A stretch of DNA of 64,000 nt from NCBI RefSeq assembly GCF_014352875.1, contig NZ_CP060695.1, forward strand, positions 1,705,501 through 1,769,500. Reading direction: 5' to 3'. The notes beneath the pieces were generated by a model. That model had not been told where the DNA came from and made no database searches. It saw nothing but the letters and a program-made list of their open reading frames with translations. Shown in pieces: positions 44,384-55,042 of this stretch (positions within the stretch are counted from its first letter, which is position 1; every line of letters starts with the position of its first letter). Source of the DNA: Polaribacter pectinis. Lineage in GTDB: Bacteria > Bacteroidota > Bacteroidia > Flavobacteriales > Flavobacteriaceae. Made by a program: the position numbers and the translations under genes.

Positions 44384-46576
44384 CTAACCAAAATACCCAA
44401 ATTTTTCATCTATCAAAACTCTTCTATCTAATCCTAAATTCATTTCTTCACAAGCTGTTTCTGAAACTAGTGAACAAGAAAAACAAGAAGCTAAATTTAA
44501 ATCAAAAACACCTTGACCTTCGGACTCCCAACATAAAGGATCAGAAGAACAGTTTTCCATTCTTTCTAATCCTTTTTTTATAATTACAGATATCCTTTCA
44601 GGCTCCCCTTGTGAAACTAAACCTCCCATACTTCCTTCAGAACCTTCTGCTGTATATATTAAAACACCTGACATTTGTTTTTCAGGGTTATTTGAGATGT
44701 ACAAACGTTCTTTTAAACTCGCAGTTGGGTAACCGCAAGAAAATTCTAGTTCACGCATAATCATATGGGAAAAACTATGGATTAAAAAATGTTTAATTCC
44801 ATTATTATATATTTTACGCATTGTTGCTGCTCCCTGAATATCAATATTTGGTTCTTGCATAAAGCGTTTAAATCTTTCAGATAATACCTTCTCATTTGAA
44901 TTAATCCAATCATCCAATTTTTTTTGATTGAATTGAAAAAACAAACCTTCACCTAAAGATTCATTAGCTGGTAATATAAAGAGTTTATTTGCTTCTTCGG
45001 AAAAAATATTTTTAGCCTCTTTAGAATACTCAACTGTACCATTTTTAACAATTCTATCTCTCGGTTCTACCCTGGTAAAATCTAGTTGTACTTGTGTGAC
45101 CTTTAATTCTTCAATTTGTTGCACTTTAGAAAAGTAAGAACTTAACTCAGTTGACAATACAATGTCGGTAAACTTTAGTCCATTATCCTTATTTGAAGGG
45201 TTTTGTGTAAAACAATGATATTCTTGCCATCTGTAGTTTTCGAAATTATCTATATTATCATCTGTACAATCATTATTAAACTCAGTTCCCAATTTTGAAA
45301 TAAGTTCATCAATTGAAAATGATAAATCTGAGATATTTACGCCACAGTCTATTTCTAAAAACTCTTCATCAACATTTTTATTAAACCATTGTTCTTTTGA
45401 TTTCTCAAATTTTGTACCTAATGTTCGATTAAATTTATCATTACATACAATTAAAGCATCAATCAATTCTTTTGATTTATTCTCCGCTAGATGCATTGGA
45501 ATATATAAACTTGAAAAACCACTGGCATAATAAACATTATTTGCAGTTACCAGAGCGATTCGCATCTCTTCTGAACAATTTTCATTAGGAATTGAATAAC
45601 TATCTAATTCTTGTTCCCAAGGCTTTTCACCTTTACATTTTGGTTTAATACTATTTATACCTTCTAAATTAACTTTAAAAGATTGATCTTTACCTGAACC
45701 ACAATTATTACAATGAATAAAAATACTCCCATACCCTTCAGATTTATTCTTGCTTTCAGTCCAAATTAATTCTGGTTTTGTACAACAACCATCATACCCT
45801 AATAAATCTTTGGCTTCAGGGTCTTCATTTCTGTGATTAAGTTTCCAGTTTAAGTATTTAGACCAAGGTATATCGGATAAATGCCCATTTGGGCATATTA
45901 ATAACATATTTGTTTGATTCAAAGTTTGATAGACTCTATTATCGACAAGTGTACCTTCTATATTTTTCGATTTAAATTCACGTTTAAAATCATTACCATC
46001 TCGTGGAGGAGCAAAGTGGGGCATTTTTAATTTGCCATTCTGTTTATTACATTCATTTTTCCAGATATCTTTCCACTCACTAATTTTTTTTAGTTTTTTT
46101 CCTTTATCACTGATAAACCATTTAGGAAAATGAGCAGCATTTATCATATAATCAGAAGACTTACCTTCTTCTTCATTTCTAGCAAGTGCAGTTTTTATCG
46201 GGTGATTTTTCCAATTAGGAGTATTAAAACTTTCATTTAATGACATATGTGGAATATCTATCAGACAAACTAAAGATTCTAGCTCTTTTTCTATTTTCAA
46301 GAATTCTACAAATCTTTTATCATCTACTATCAATAGTCCTCTATTGTTTATTTCACTCTCTGCTCGATCATATATTTTTTGATTATCAGACTCATTCTCT
46401 CTAATTAATGAAATCTTTCTATTAGCCCATTCTATAAACTTCCACTTATTAATGTCTAATATTAAAGCATAAGAACCTAATTTAGTAGTAATAATAGAGC
46501 CTACACCTGCATTTGATGATAGAAGTTTGAACTTGCCAATTCCTTGATTATATTGTGATTGATTTAGTATTTTCAT
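44384..46576 (-). CDS. drmB: DrmB-like protein with DUF1998 domain (DISARM core)
   Basis: 730 residues. It opens with the DrmB-type KFKLLSSNAGVGSIITTKLGS, followed by a CPNGHLSDIPW zinc-ribbon start, cysteine pairs (GCCTKPELIW, CNNCGSG) and a C-terminal DUF1998 domain with MSGVLIYTAEGSEGSMGGLV and the cluster CSSDPLCWESEGQG... ASCFSCSLVSETAC. In DISARM, DrmB forms the core complex with DrmA that senses or handles incoming phage DNA. Its start overlaps the drmA stop (ATGA), so production is coupled. It is the last gene of the operon; no phospholipase-D DrmC follows. Confidence 0.85.
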   Translation of the reverse strand: MKILNQSQYNQGIGKFKLLSSNAGVGSIITTKLGSYALILDINKWKFIEWANRKISLIRENESDNQKIYDRAESEINNRGLLIVDDKRFVEFLKIEKELESLVCLIDIPHMSLNESFNTPNWKNHPIKTALARNEEEGKSSDYMINAAHFPKWFISDKGKKLKKISEWKDIWKNECNKQNGKLKMPHFAPPRDGNDFKREFKSKNIEGTLVDNRVYQTLNQTNMLLICPNGHLSDIPWSKYLNWKLNHRNEDPEAKDLLGYDGCCTKPELIWTESKNKSEGYGSIFIHCNNCGSGKDQSFKVNLEGINSIKPKCKGEKPWEQELDSYSIPNENCSEEMRIALVTANNVYYASGFSSLYIPMHLAENKSKELIDALIVCNDKFNRTLGTKFEKSKEQWFNKNVDEEFLEIDCGVNISDLSFSIDELISKLGTEFNNDCTDDNIDNFENYRWQEYHCFTQNPSNKDNGLKFTDIVLSTELSSYFSKVQQIEELKVTQVQLDFTRVEPRDRIVKNGTVEYSKEAKNIFSEEANKLFILPANESLGEGLFFQFNQKKLDDWINSNEKVLSERFKRFMQEPNIDIQGAATMRKIYNNGIKHFLIHSFSHMIMRELEFSCGYPTASLKERLYISNNPEKQMSGVLIYTAEGSEGSMGGLVSQGEPERISVIIKKGLERMENCSSDPLCWESEGQGVFDLNLASCFSCSLVSETACEEMNLGLDRRVLIDEKFGYFG

Positions 46577-49500
46577 TTTGAATTGATTTTTATTGCTGCT
46601 TCAGATTCTATTACTCTTAATGACATAGGTATTTGCCATTTTTTACTATGAATATCGGCTTCATAGGCATCTAAATCAACATATAATTGTTCTTGGTTAG
46701 CATTTGTTCTTTTTGATTTATTACTAAAAACAAATGTTTTGTTATCTGCAAGAGTTTTAGATGCTTCTATTCTCCATTCTTTGAAAGCTTCCTCTATCCA
46801 GGACTTTATAAAATCAATATTTTGTGGTTTTAGAAGATTTTGAATTTCCTTATCATAAATTTTGTTTTTAATAATACGACTATCAAAATTAGCTGTTAAT
46901 TGACTTATTATATCTGACACATCTGAATCTGAAATGTCACAAATATTAGATGCAGATACTCTTTCTACAAAATCAGTTGTGTGTCGCAACATTGTAGCTA
47001 AGTATAGTCCTAAATATCTGCTAACAGACTTAGATGTAAATGGAGTTATCGATATTGGTTCGACATAACTATACATTTTTTCGTGAAACTCAATAAACTT
47101 CTCATAATGCGAAATATCTCTTGCTCTAAAAGGATGATGCACTGTAAGGACTAAGCCATAAGAATCTCTTGCTACACGACTACTAGCCTGTATGTATTCG
47201 GCTGTATTTCTAGGCATAGAGTTCATAATAATTAAATTAAAGCGAGAAACATCTATTCCAACAGAAATCATATTTGTAGCGACCAAAAACTCAGGAGGAA
47301 TATTCCCTCTTTTTATTTCAGCATTTTTTATGTGAGCAAACCTTAATGAAGCGTCCCATTTTTCTTCTACTTTTTTAAGCTCATTTTTCACCTCCTCACC
47401 AGAGAGTCTTCCTGTCAACTCTGACTCTTCTATTGGCCCATAAGTATATAAAGAATGAAGTAGTTTTTGTGGTCTAATCACTCTATTGAAAACCCTACGA
47501 ACTTCTTTTAAAATGTAGGACTGCACTTGTGACTGAGTTTTTCCAACTTCTTTTAGACTATTAAAATAAGAAATAATAGTATGAAAATAATCCATAGCCT
47601 CTTCAAACGAGTTGTATTTTTCAAAATCTATAGTTTCACTATTCCCCAATTGTTGCAATTCAAACAAAGCTCTATGAGTCATTGTTATGGCAGCTAACCT
47701 CATTTGCATCCAAATTTGAGTTCTTCCTGTTGGTAATATGCCTATATACCTTCTCTTAGATTCGTAAATAAAATCTTCTTTATCATTACTAGAGAACGAT
47801 CTTTTGTAAAATGAAAAGAAAGAATCATCACATTCTACGCCTTGTTTTGGGAACAGATTCACTTTTCTATCAAATAAAGCTGCAATTTGAAGGCCTGTAT
47901 TTCTAGTTGTTGCGGTAGATGATATTACTTTAGGCCTTGTGCCATCTATTCTTGTGCATAATTGGTCAACTGCCGATTCAAATAGTGCTACTGATGAACC
48001 TAAAGGGCCATTTAATAAATGTAATTCATCTTGGATAATAATATCTGGTGGGAAATATCCATCTGTAGGTTTTCCATTTTCCCAATTTCCTCTTCCAAAC
48101 AATCTTCTAGAATCTCTATTTCTTGCTGTATCTAAATTCGAAACCTTATGAGCTAATTGAGCAAATTTATCGACCGTTCCAAAAAGCAAACTAGGAGGGT
48201 GTTGATATATTGTTTCGTCACAAAGATTAACGGGAATAGGTCCTTGGTCTTGTCGTCTTCTACTTAATAATCTTCCAAATGAAAAAGAACATTTTTTATT
48301 TGAACATTTTAGATGTAATCTGTTTTTATTATAAATATCATCAGTTTTATCTGGAATTGTGTCCCCAATTATTTTTGAATTACACCAAGGACATTCATTA
48401 AAAGGAACTTTATTCTCTTTTCCTTTAATATCATTTAGTTTTTCAAATTCATATTGTAAAGAGTCTTTGTTTTTATCATTAACTCTGTATGTCAGTTTAT
48501 TTGGAATTGAATTATTTCCTACCCATAATCCAATATTTATTGGTTCTTTTCCTAAAATAGAAACATCCCAACGTCTAATTAATTCAAGTGCCATTATCAT
48601 CAAAGTAGCCCTTTGGAACTGCTGCAATGTTAATAACCTTAAGGTGTATCTCATTATTGCAGCAGTTCCACCACCTCTTTCTTTGTGAAGTTTTCTACGG
48701 TTTATTATAGTTAATGCTATTAACCCTAGATAAGCCTCTGTTTTTCCTCCACCAGTTGGAAACCAAACTAAGTCAACATATTCATTTCTTTTTTCCCAAT
48801 TAATATCATCTTCATTTTTAAAAATGCCATCTAAATTCAATAAAATAAAGGCTAATTGAAAGGCTCTCCAAGAAGTCGATTCTGTTTCTGAAAATAATTT
48901 GTCACTAGCTTTTTTATAAAAATCGGTATTGAAGTTTGAAAAACTAACATCTTCCATTAATGGAAGTACTTTATTCTTCTTAGTATTTACAGAATGCCAT
49001 ATCTGCATAAACATAGCAGAATTCATTAATCTAAAGGATTCTATATTTATTTCATTTGAAAGAAGGGTATTAATATTTTCTTTCATTCTCTGATAATCAA
49101 GTGAGCATTTTTTAAGTTCTTGATTAGCTATTTTTTTTTCTTGGTCGTTTACTCGTTTTCTCTTGTCTTTTATCCAATTTCCATAGGCGTCAACAAAAGC
49201 ATTTAATCCACTAATGACCTCTTCATTTTTTGCGTCAGAAAAAGTTGAGAGCCATTTAAATTGTTGTGCCTTCGAATTTTCTAAAAATAAAGGATTCTTA
49301 TAATTTCCCTTTTTGTCTTTAACTAAAGCTTTTGATTTGTTTCTAGGAGTAGGATCAACATCTGGAGTGTCACAAATTGGAATATATTCCGATTCAATGG
49401 TGTTGAGATTTTTATCCCACTTTACCGAACAACCGTGACCTATACCAAAATCTTCAAATTGTCTATAAATATAATCAGTTGTTTCATCTTCTGAATACTC

Positions 49501-50841
49501 CATTTTAGAAGTATCTAAACTTAATTCATTATAGGGAATAAGATGTTTATTAGTAATTGATAGTTTAACACCAAAAAAACATTTTTCATTTACTTTTTCA
49601 TTAAAAGTGGAATAATATCTAGAGCTATCTTTTTCTTGTGTAAATGGTGTACTTGTATTAATTAACTGAACTTTTACAAAAATCTTATTAGAGTTTTTAA
49701 AGTTTCTTGTATCTCTACTCAGTTGCAGGTTTAATGATAAAGAAGCATTGCCGTCTTCTTTATTAATTTCATTTTGATAAACATCTGTTAAGCCTTTACT
49801 AATAATATTTCCATCTATATCAGAAACAATAAAATCCTCATTTAAATCTTTATATAAGAATGAAACTTTATTTTTATCTTTTGGGAAATTAATTTTTTTG
49901 ATAGATATAATTCTCTCAATTAATTTTGATCGCCATAATCCAAATCCTCCACCGTTTACCTCTAATAAATCCACAAAATGACTAATTGTATTTTCTAGAA
50001 TCTCTATTTTCTGAGAAATATCATAAAGAGTTTTCCTTTGTTTTACATCTGTTATTTTGTATTTTAAATCATTAAAAATTGTTGACTTTAGACTGCTTAA
50101 ATTTCTTTTCTCTTTTGTTAAAAATCTGTTATTTGAAAAAGCGGGTTTATGTTCAGAGAAAATTTCTTCGGTAATTTCTTTTTGAATCTCTCTAATTCTA
50201 GCTTTTAGTTGAGAAATTTCTTCAGAACTAAGATAATTGATGAGTAAATATAAATTACCATTTACCTCTTTTAAATGAAAGTTTTTTAATTCATGTTTTT
50301 CAATGAATTGGTTAATTTTTTCGAAAGACAATTCACAGTTTACTGCATATTTTTTATTAAAACCATTATCTTTTTTTCTTTTTAATTTACTATAATACCT
50401 AGCATTAAGTTTAATCTCTAAATTTTCGTTTCCCAAAAATCTATTATCTAGACAGCAAGTAACTCCCATAGTTTTAGGAAACATTTGATCTAGTGCTATC
50501 GTATCTGTTTCTTCTATATTATCGGTACTTGTGTTTTGAGTACTTGATTCTTCTGATTTATTTTCTTCATCTTCATTACCTTCGTTATTATCAAGAGTGA
50601 TTCCTTCATTACAGGTTTTGCTATTATCTTGAGGAAATAATATACCTGTACTATATACTGCAGCAGGAACAATATCTATTATTTCATTAGTATAATCAAT
50701 AGGTTTTAGTTTGTCTATTTTTGTTTTCTGAAAATCTTCATTTTCAACATCAATAAACCTAAAACCATTTATTCCTGGACCTAAAGTTTGCTCTTTTATA
50801 AATCGTTCAAGAGATTCTCTTTTTTCGTTTATTATACTCAT
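46573..50841 (-). CDS. drmA: DrmA-like SF2 helicase (DISARM core)
   Basis: 1422 residues. The N-terminal 500 have no clear motif except an acidic stretch (about 82-115: NEGNEDEENKSEES). The helicase core has Walker A PTGGGKTEAYL (about 690-700), a CPWC...CSNKKC zinc cluster (about 815-850), the DEAD-type box DELHLL (about 937), SSTATTRNTG (974) and motif VI-like QASSRVAR (about 1215-1222). This matches DrmA, the DNA-translocating helicase of DISARM that binds DNA ends with DrmB. Overlaps the upstream and downstream genes by 4 bases each. No C-terminal domain beyond the helicase is recognised. Confidence 0.88.
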   Translation of the reverse strand: MSIINEKRESLERFIKEQTLGPGINGFRFIDVENEDFQKTKIDKLKPIDYTNEIIDIVPAAVYSTGILFPQDNSKTCNEGITLDNNEGNEDEENKSEESSTQNTSTDNIEETDTIALDQMFPKTMGVTCCLDNRFLGNENLEIKLNARYYSKLKRKKDNGFNKKYAVNCELSFEKINQFIEKHELKNFHLKEVNGNLYLLINYLSSEEISQLKARIREIQKEITEEIFSEHKPAFSNNRFLTKEKRNLSSLKSTIFNDLKYKITDVKQRKTLYDISQKIEILENTISHFVDLLEVNGGGFGLWRSKLIERIISIKKINFPKDKNKVSFLYKDLNEDFIVSDIDGNIISKGLTDVYQNEINKEDGNASLSLNLQLSRDTRNFKNSNKIFVKVQLINTSTPFTQEKDSSRYYSTFNEKVNEKCFFGVKLSITNKHLIPYNELSLDTSKMEYSEDETTDYIYRQFEDFGIGHGCSVKWDKNLNTIESEYIPICDTPDVDPTPRNKSKALVKDKKGNYKNPLFLENSKAQQFKWLSTFSDAKNEEVISGLNAFVDAYGNWIKDKRKRVNDQEKKIANQELKKCSLDYQRMKENINTLLSNEINIESFRLMNSAMFMQIWHSVNTKKNKVLPLMEDVSFSNFNTDFYKKASDKLFSETESTSWRAFQLAFILLNLDGIFKNEDDINWEKRNEYVDLVWFPTGGGKTEAYLGLIALTIINRRKLHKERGGGTAAIMRYTLRLLTLQQFQRATLMIMALELIRRWDVSILGKEPINIGLWVGNNSIPNKLTYRVNDKNKDSLQYEFEKLNDIKGKENKVPFNECPWCNSKIIGDTIPDKTDDIYNKNRLHLKCSNKKCSFSFGRLLSRRRQDQGPIPVNLCDETIYQHPPSLLFGTVDKFAQLAHKVSNLDTARNRDSRRLFGRGNWENGKPTDGYFPPDIIIQDELHLLNGPLGSSVALFESAVDQLCTRIDGTRPKVISSTATTRNTGLQIAALFDRKVNLFPKQGVECDDSFFSFYKRSFSSNDKEDFIYESKRRYIGILPTGRTQIWMQMRLAAITMTHRALFELQQLGNSETIDFEKYNSFEEAMDYFHTIISYFNSLKEVGKTQSQVQSYILKEVRRVFNRVIRPQKLLHSLYTYGPIEESELTGRLSGEEVKNELKKVEEKWDASLRFAHIKNAEIKRGNIPPEFLVATNMISVGIDVSRFNLIIMNSMPRNTAEYIQASSRVARDSYGLVLTVHHPFRARDISHYEKFIEFHEKMYSYVEPISITPFTSKSVSRYLGLYLATMLRHTTDFVERVSASNICDISDSDVSDIISQLTANFDSRIIKNKIYDKEIQNLLKPQNIDFIKSWIEEAFKEWRIEASKTLADNKTFVFSNKSKRTNANQEQLYVDLDAYEADIHSKKWQIPMSLRVIESEAAIKINSK

Positions 50842-53306
50842 AAATTGATGCTTTCAATTGAATCTACTTTTTGCAAGCTAATTTCAGGGTTAATTAATTC
50901 TACTAAAGCCACTAAGTTTTCAAGTAAATGATTTTCATCAATACCCAACTCTTCTAAAGAATGGTTTTTTTGATAATACTCTTTTTTGGTAATTAGTATT
51001 TCTCTTGTCTTTGAAATATCATCAAAACAACCATCATCAAATAAATCTTTAAATAAAAGATTCATTTTTCTTGTGTTATTTCTGGTAGTTTGCTTTGTTT
51101 TATTTTTAATTCGACTTATCAGAATAATATAAGTTTTAGGAAGATTTAGGTAATTACAAATTGATAAAAACACTTTTTTAACAATAGGTGCTAACGATTT
51201 ACTTTCAGGGTTTATCCAATGATTTTCAAAATGTTGAAAGGAAACCATCTTAAGGTTCTGTTGGCCTAATAATTCCTGAATTTCAGAATACAAAGACTCT
51301 TTCCCTTTGTCTTCTGATTTACGTTTTAATAGAACTTTCCATAGACGCCCAGCATCTTCTCCGTCTTCTATATTGAATTTTTTACGGATAACATCTAATT
51401 CTTCCTCTTGTTTGTTTATGTCTGCTAGTTTATCATATATTGGAAGTGCATTTATTATATAATCTAAGCTCTGTATTTCAGTTGGATTTAGAGCCAATAA
51501 GTCTATTGCTCTCACAACTTTATTTGTATCATTAGATTTATAGATAAATAAGTCTGAAGTTTGATAATTATGAGGCTTTTTTTCAGATAAAAGCTTAATT
51601 CTTATTACCTCTTTATTACCATTGTTAACATATGTGCTTTCTATATCCCAAGAAGTTTTTTCTTTAACTTTAGGTCTTAGGCTATTTACTTTGTTTTTAA
51701 CAGCAATCCAATCAAAATAGTCAGATCTTACTTGATGATTAAGTAGTTTGTAATAATCATTGTTGTTATTGTAATTTGCCCATTGAAATTTGTTTTTAAA
51801 CAATAGATTGAGGAAAATTCCTTTAGAATTGATAGTAGGTATTTCAATAATATTTGGGTAAAAATAATAAGGGTAATGCCCAGGGTCTAAGTAATTTAGA
51901 ATTAATAAGTTTTCAGAGGTCATTGAGTTTAATTCCTCCCAATTGATTAATTTGTTAGAATGTGAAAGTCCTAGCTCTTTCTGCAATTCTTTTTTTAATA
52001 TATTATTTTCTAAGAATTCATTTGAAATAACTATGGTAGTGTTTTCGTGAATAAGTTTTTTAATTTCATCTTTCCAAGATGAGTAAATAATGTAATCTAA
52101 TGTATTAGATAGGTTTTCTTTTAATTCATTTTTGAGTTCATCAGGAAATTCCTGTTGTGTAGTTTCTGAAATAAGAGTTGTTCCTTCGTTACCACCAAAG
52201 ATACTTTCTAATACAATCTCTTTTATCTCTTCATTAATAACTAACGAATATATATTTCTCATTTTTATTGAGATTAATTCGTATAAGTTTTCGTGTATTT
52301 GTGTTTCTAATAGAAAGCTATCCCAAAAGGTATTACTTTCAATACCGTAAAAATTTGTTTTTAGTTGCTTTTGATTATCTATTTTTATCAACTTATTGAC
52401 TTCATAATTTGTGATAACATAGGGTTTTAATAACTCATTTTTTTCTGTATTAAATTTAAAGTCAACTTGATTTAATTTATTTTTCAAGTTATTTATATTT
52501 ACTTTTTTTTTGCCAAAAGTTATAATTAGTAATTTTTTGAATGTTGTTCCATCTCCATTCCACTCAAGAAGTTCTTTTAAATTGAAATTGATAAAGCTTG
52601 ATTTACTTTCACTGTCAAAAAGAATAATATTTTCTAAGTTATCTACTAACTGCTCATTTTGGTCTATTTGGTTTAATATTTGATCTAATGTTTTTTGTTT
52701 ATTAATGGCAACATAAGACTTCTTTTGACTAACATCTTCAATTTTAATTACATATTGTTTTGATTTAAATTTATCAATACATTCAGTGAAGTATCTAGTT
52801 AAGGTATTTACCAGTGTATAAACTTGTAGATTATCAGAATAGAGTATTGTTTTATTAAAATTTAACTCAGCTTTTTTTTCATCCTTTTTACTTTTCCAAT
52901 TTTTGTAAATTCGATTTCCACCATTTCTTCCACTTGCATTGGCTGGTATTTGATTGTTTATTATATCTCTTTTTAAACGTGAAATTTTTTCTTGTATTAG
53001 CTCATTAACTATTTCAGATTTATCGTTATCTAAAGAATATAAAAAGTGTTTTAATACTAGAAAATCTAGGATTAATGTTCTATCGTTAAAATCAAAATCT
53101 TTTTCAATATGAAGATGTAAGTAGTTTATTTCTGAGTTGTTAGAAGTAGCATTAATGTTTAGTATTCTATCAACATAAATTAATAGCTTTTTTAATCTTT
53201 CTTTTTCGCTATTAACTATTTTAGAAAAGATTTCCTCAAACCCATCAGTTGGGCTTTTTATAAATGGAGCTATATGTTTATTTATATGTTGATTAATTAC
53301 TTCCAT
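50838..53306 (-). CDS. Large protein of unknown function in the DISARM-like locus (possible DrmE-like subunit)
   Basis: 822 residues, no signal peptide or membrane segment, rich in Asn, Lys and Ile with many predicted helices. I do not recognise a domain. Possible fingerprints are LNYLDPGHYPYYFYPNIIEI (about 468-487), SSKAPHNY-like KKPHNYQTSDLFIY, and a conserved-looking C-terminal block SFQHFENHWINPESKSLAP plus NNTRKMNLLFKDLFDDGCFD. Class 2 DISARM loci carry a large protein of unclear function (DrmE) of about this size, and the position upstream of drmA fits, but sequence identity to DrmE is not established here. Its ATG overlaps the helicase-gene stop by one base. Confidence 0.6.
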   Translation of the reverse strand: MEVINQHINKHIAPFIKSPTDGFEEIFSKIVNSEKERLKKLLIYVDRILNINATSNNSEINYLHLHIEKDFDFNDRTLILDFLVLKHFLYSLDNDKSEIVNELIQEKISRLKRDIINNQIPANASGRNGGNRIYKNWKSKKDEKKAELNFNKTILYSDNLQVYTLVNTLTRYFTECIDKFKSKQYVIKIEDVSQKKSYVAINKQKTLDQILNQIDQNEQLVDNLENIILFDSESKSSFINFNLKELLEWNGDGTTFKKLLIITFGKKKVNINNLKNKLNQVDFKFNTEKNELLKPYVITNYEVNKLIKIDNQKQLKTNFYGIESNTFWDSFLLETQIHENLYELISIKMRNIYSLVINEEIKEIVLESIFGGNEGTTLISETTQQEFPDELKNELKENLSNTLDYIIYSSWKDEIKKLIHENTTIVISNEFLENNILKKELQKELGLSHSNKLINWEELNSMTSENLLILNYLDPGHYPYYFYPNIIEIPTINSKGIFLNLLFKNKFQWANYNNNNDYYKLLNHQVRSDYFDWIAVKNKVNSLRPKVKEKTSWDIESTYVNNGNKEVIRIKLLSEKKPHNYQTSDLFIYKSNDTNKVVRAIDLLALNPTEIQSLDYIINALPIYDKLADINKQEEELDVIRKKFNIEDGEDAGRLWKVLLKRKSEDKGKESLYSEIQELLGQQNLKMVSFQHFENHWINPESKSLAPIVKKVFLSICNYLNLPKTYIILISRIKNKTKQTTRNNTRKMNLLFKDLFDDGCFDDISKTREILITKKEYYQKNHSLEELGIDENHLLENLVALVELINPEISLQKVDSIESINL

Positions 53307-55039
53307 CAGTAAATTATATTTATTTCAACATTATTTATTGCTCTAGTTATTCCAATAAAGAGCTCGTATTTATTATAGTCCGAAGGTTCTGTTACAACTA
53401 AGAATACATTTTTACTCTCAAGGCCTTTATACTTTAAAATAGATGTATACCTTAATTTATTTGCTGTATCGGTAATATTTTTTTCGCTTAACTCTTCAAT
53501 ATCTTTAATAGCTAATTCGTAATGCATATCTGGATTACCTAGATATTCTCCTTTTAATAGTTTAGATTCTATAAGTATTATACAGTCTGCTCCTTTAAGT
53601 GATGAATTTTCTTGTCTAATTGAATTTAAAACATTGTTGACTAGGTGTTTCTTTACTTTAGATAAGGAAGAGTGCTTTTTAATTGAAATATTGTTATATG
53701 TTTCATTAAATTTTTTACTCAAAATTTCTGTAGGATTTTCTAAAATGATTGAAGATAATAATCGTATATCTGGGTTTTGAGCACTTCGCTTTATTTCATT
53801 CAATTTAAAATGAGTGAAATATTCTGTTAAAAGGTCCGCTAGTTCACTTACTGATCTACCACCTAATGAATAGCTTTGATCAATATCATATAATACCAAC
53901 GAGTTACCATTTGTTAATCCATTTTCATTGTATCCACATAATTTATTTAAAAATAAGTCCAATCCTCTATCAAAAATATCTTGTCCTTCATCAATAACAA
54001 TAAAGTCATAAAAATTTGTTTTCTCAAGATTGGCAAGTGTATCTCTTAGCAACAGATAAAACTGTTCTTCCGAAAGCAATGTGATTTCGGCATATGTTTT
54101 TTTAGGGTTATGTTTTTTAATGAATCTAAAAAAAGTAGTTACTTCTATATCCTTTGTGTTGTCTCGTATTTTTAATGTATTTTTTGTGTAGTGCATTAAC
54201 AAATTATTCCAACAGATATATATACCTTTTTTTCCAATTTGTTTATCTATAAATGCTTTGGCGATAGTCGTTTTTCCGCTTCCTGGAGGCCCTTCAATCA
54301 TAATTCTTGGATTTTTATTCAATCCTTCTAGAATTTCAATATTTTGTATTCCAAGCCATTTTAATGTATCATTAGTATGATATTCATTTTTATCATTTAC
54401 TTTAGGACTGAGAATATTTTTTATTGCATTAATCTCTTTGGGTGATATATCTGAGTATGTACGAAAGTGTTTTTTATGCCTTTTTTTAGTATGAGAAAAA
54501 GTGTGTTTAATAAATTTTTCTATTGAATTATCATATTCTTTTGCCGTGAATTCAGTCCAAAGTAAATTGGAATCAATGAGTTTAGATTTAAATTTATAAT
54601 TAACGTGAGGTAATGCAACAGCATCACAAAAAAAACAATTTTTAAAATTATTTAATAACTTGTCTTTTAAGGTGAATTTATATCCTTCAACTTGTTTAAA
54701 AGGATTCTGTTTCATTTTTTTTTGAAACATTTTTCCATAAAAAAAATCATTTTCTTTAGTTGAAATAGGGCCACCTTTTACCTCTAAAACCAATATCCCT
54801 TCTTTACATAAGATTAGAAAGTCAATCTGAGCACTAGTCTTTTTATAATAATTATAACTATCCGAATGTGATGGCAATTTTAAATCGTGCCATACAAACC
54901 AATTATCCTCACTAATATTTAAATCAGTGAATAATTTTTTATAAATATTAATTTCTCCTTGCAAAGGGGAACCATCTTCTTTGGTTATAATTTTATCTAA
55001 TGCAGAAATAGGATTGTATGGTAAGAAAGTTACAGGCAT
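53306..55039 (-). CDS. NERD nuclease-domain / SF1 (UvrD-like) helicase protein
   Basis: 577 residues. The N-terminal NERD domain (about 25-135) shows QIDFLILCKEGILVLEVKGG, with the D...ExK nuclease-type residues intact. The SF1 helicase part has Walker A EGPPGSGKTTIAKAF (about 247-261), Walker B VIDEGQD (about 348-354), and a UvrD_C_2-type end with LKYKGLESKNVFLVV and FIGITRAINNVEI. It combines a putative nuclease with a translocase. Neither DISARM class is defined by such a protein, so this is an added or substitute effector. It follows the methyltransferase by 3 bases. Confidence 0.85.
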   Translation of the reverse strand: MPVTFLPYNPISALDKIITKEDGSPLQGEINIYKKLFTDLNISEDNWFVWHDLKLPSHSDSYNYYKKTSAQIDFLILCKEGILVLEVKGGPISTKENDFFYGKMFQKKMKQNPFKQVEGYKFTLKDKLLNNFKNCFFCDAVALPHVNYKFKSKLIDSNLLWTEFTAKEYDNSIEKFIKHTFSHTKKRHKKHFRTYSDISPKEINAIKNILSPKVNDKNEYHTNDTLKWLGIQNIEILEGLNKNPRIMIEGPPGSGKTTIAKAFIDKQIGKKGIYICWNNLLMHYTKNTLKIRDNTKDIEVTTFFRFIKKHNPKKTYAEITLLSEEQFYLLLRDTLANLEKTNFYDFIVIDEGQDIFDRGLDLFLNKLCGYNENGLTNGNSLVLYDIDQSYSLGGRSVSELADLLTEYFTHFKLNEIKRSAQNPDIRLLSSIILENPTEILSKKFNETYNNISIKKHSSLSKVKKHLVNNVLNSIRQENSSLKGADCIILIESKLLKGEYLGNPDMHYELAIKDIEELSEKNITDTANKLRYTSILKYKGLESKNVFLVVTEPSDYNKYELFIGITRAINNVEINIIY

Positions 55040-55042
55040 TAT

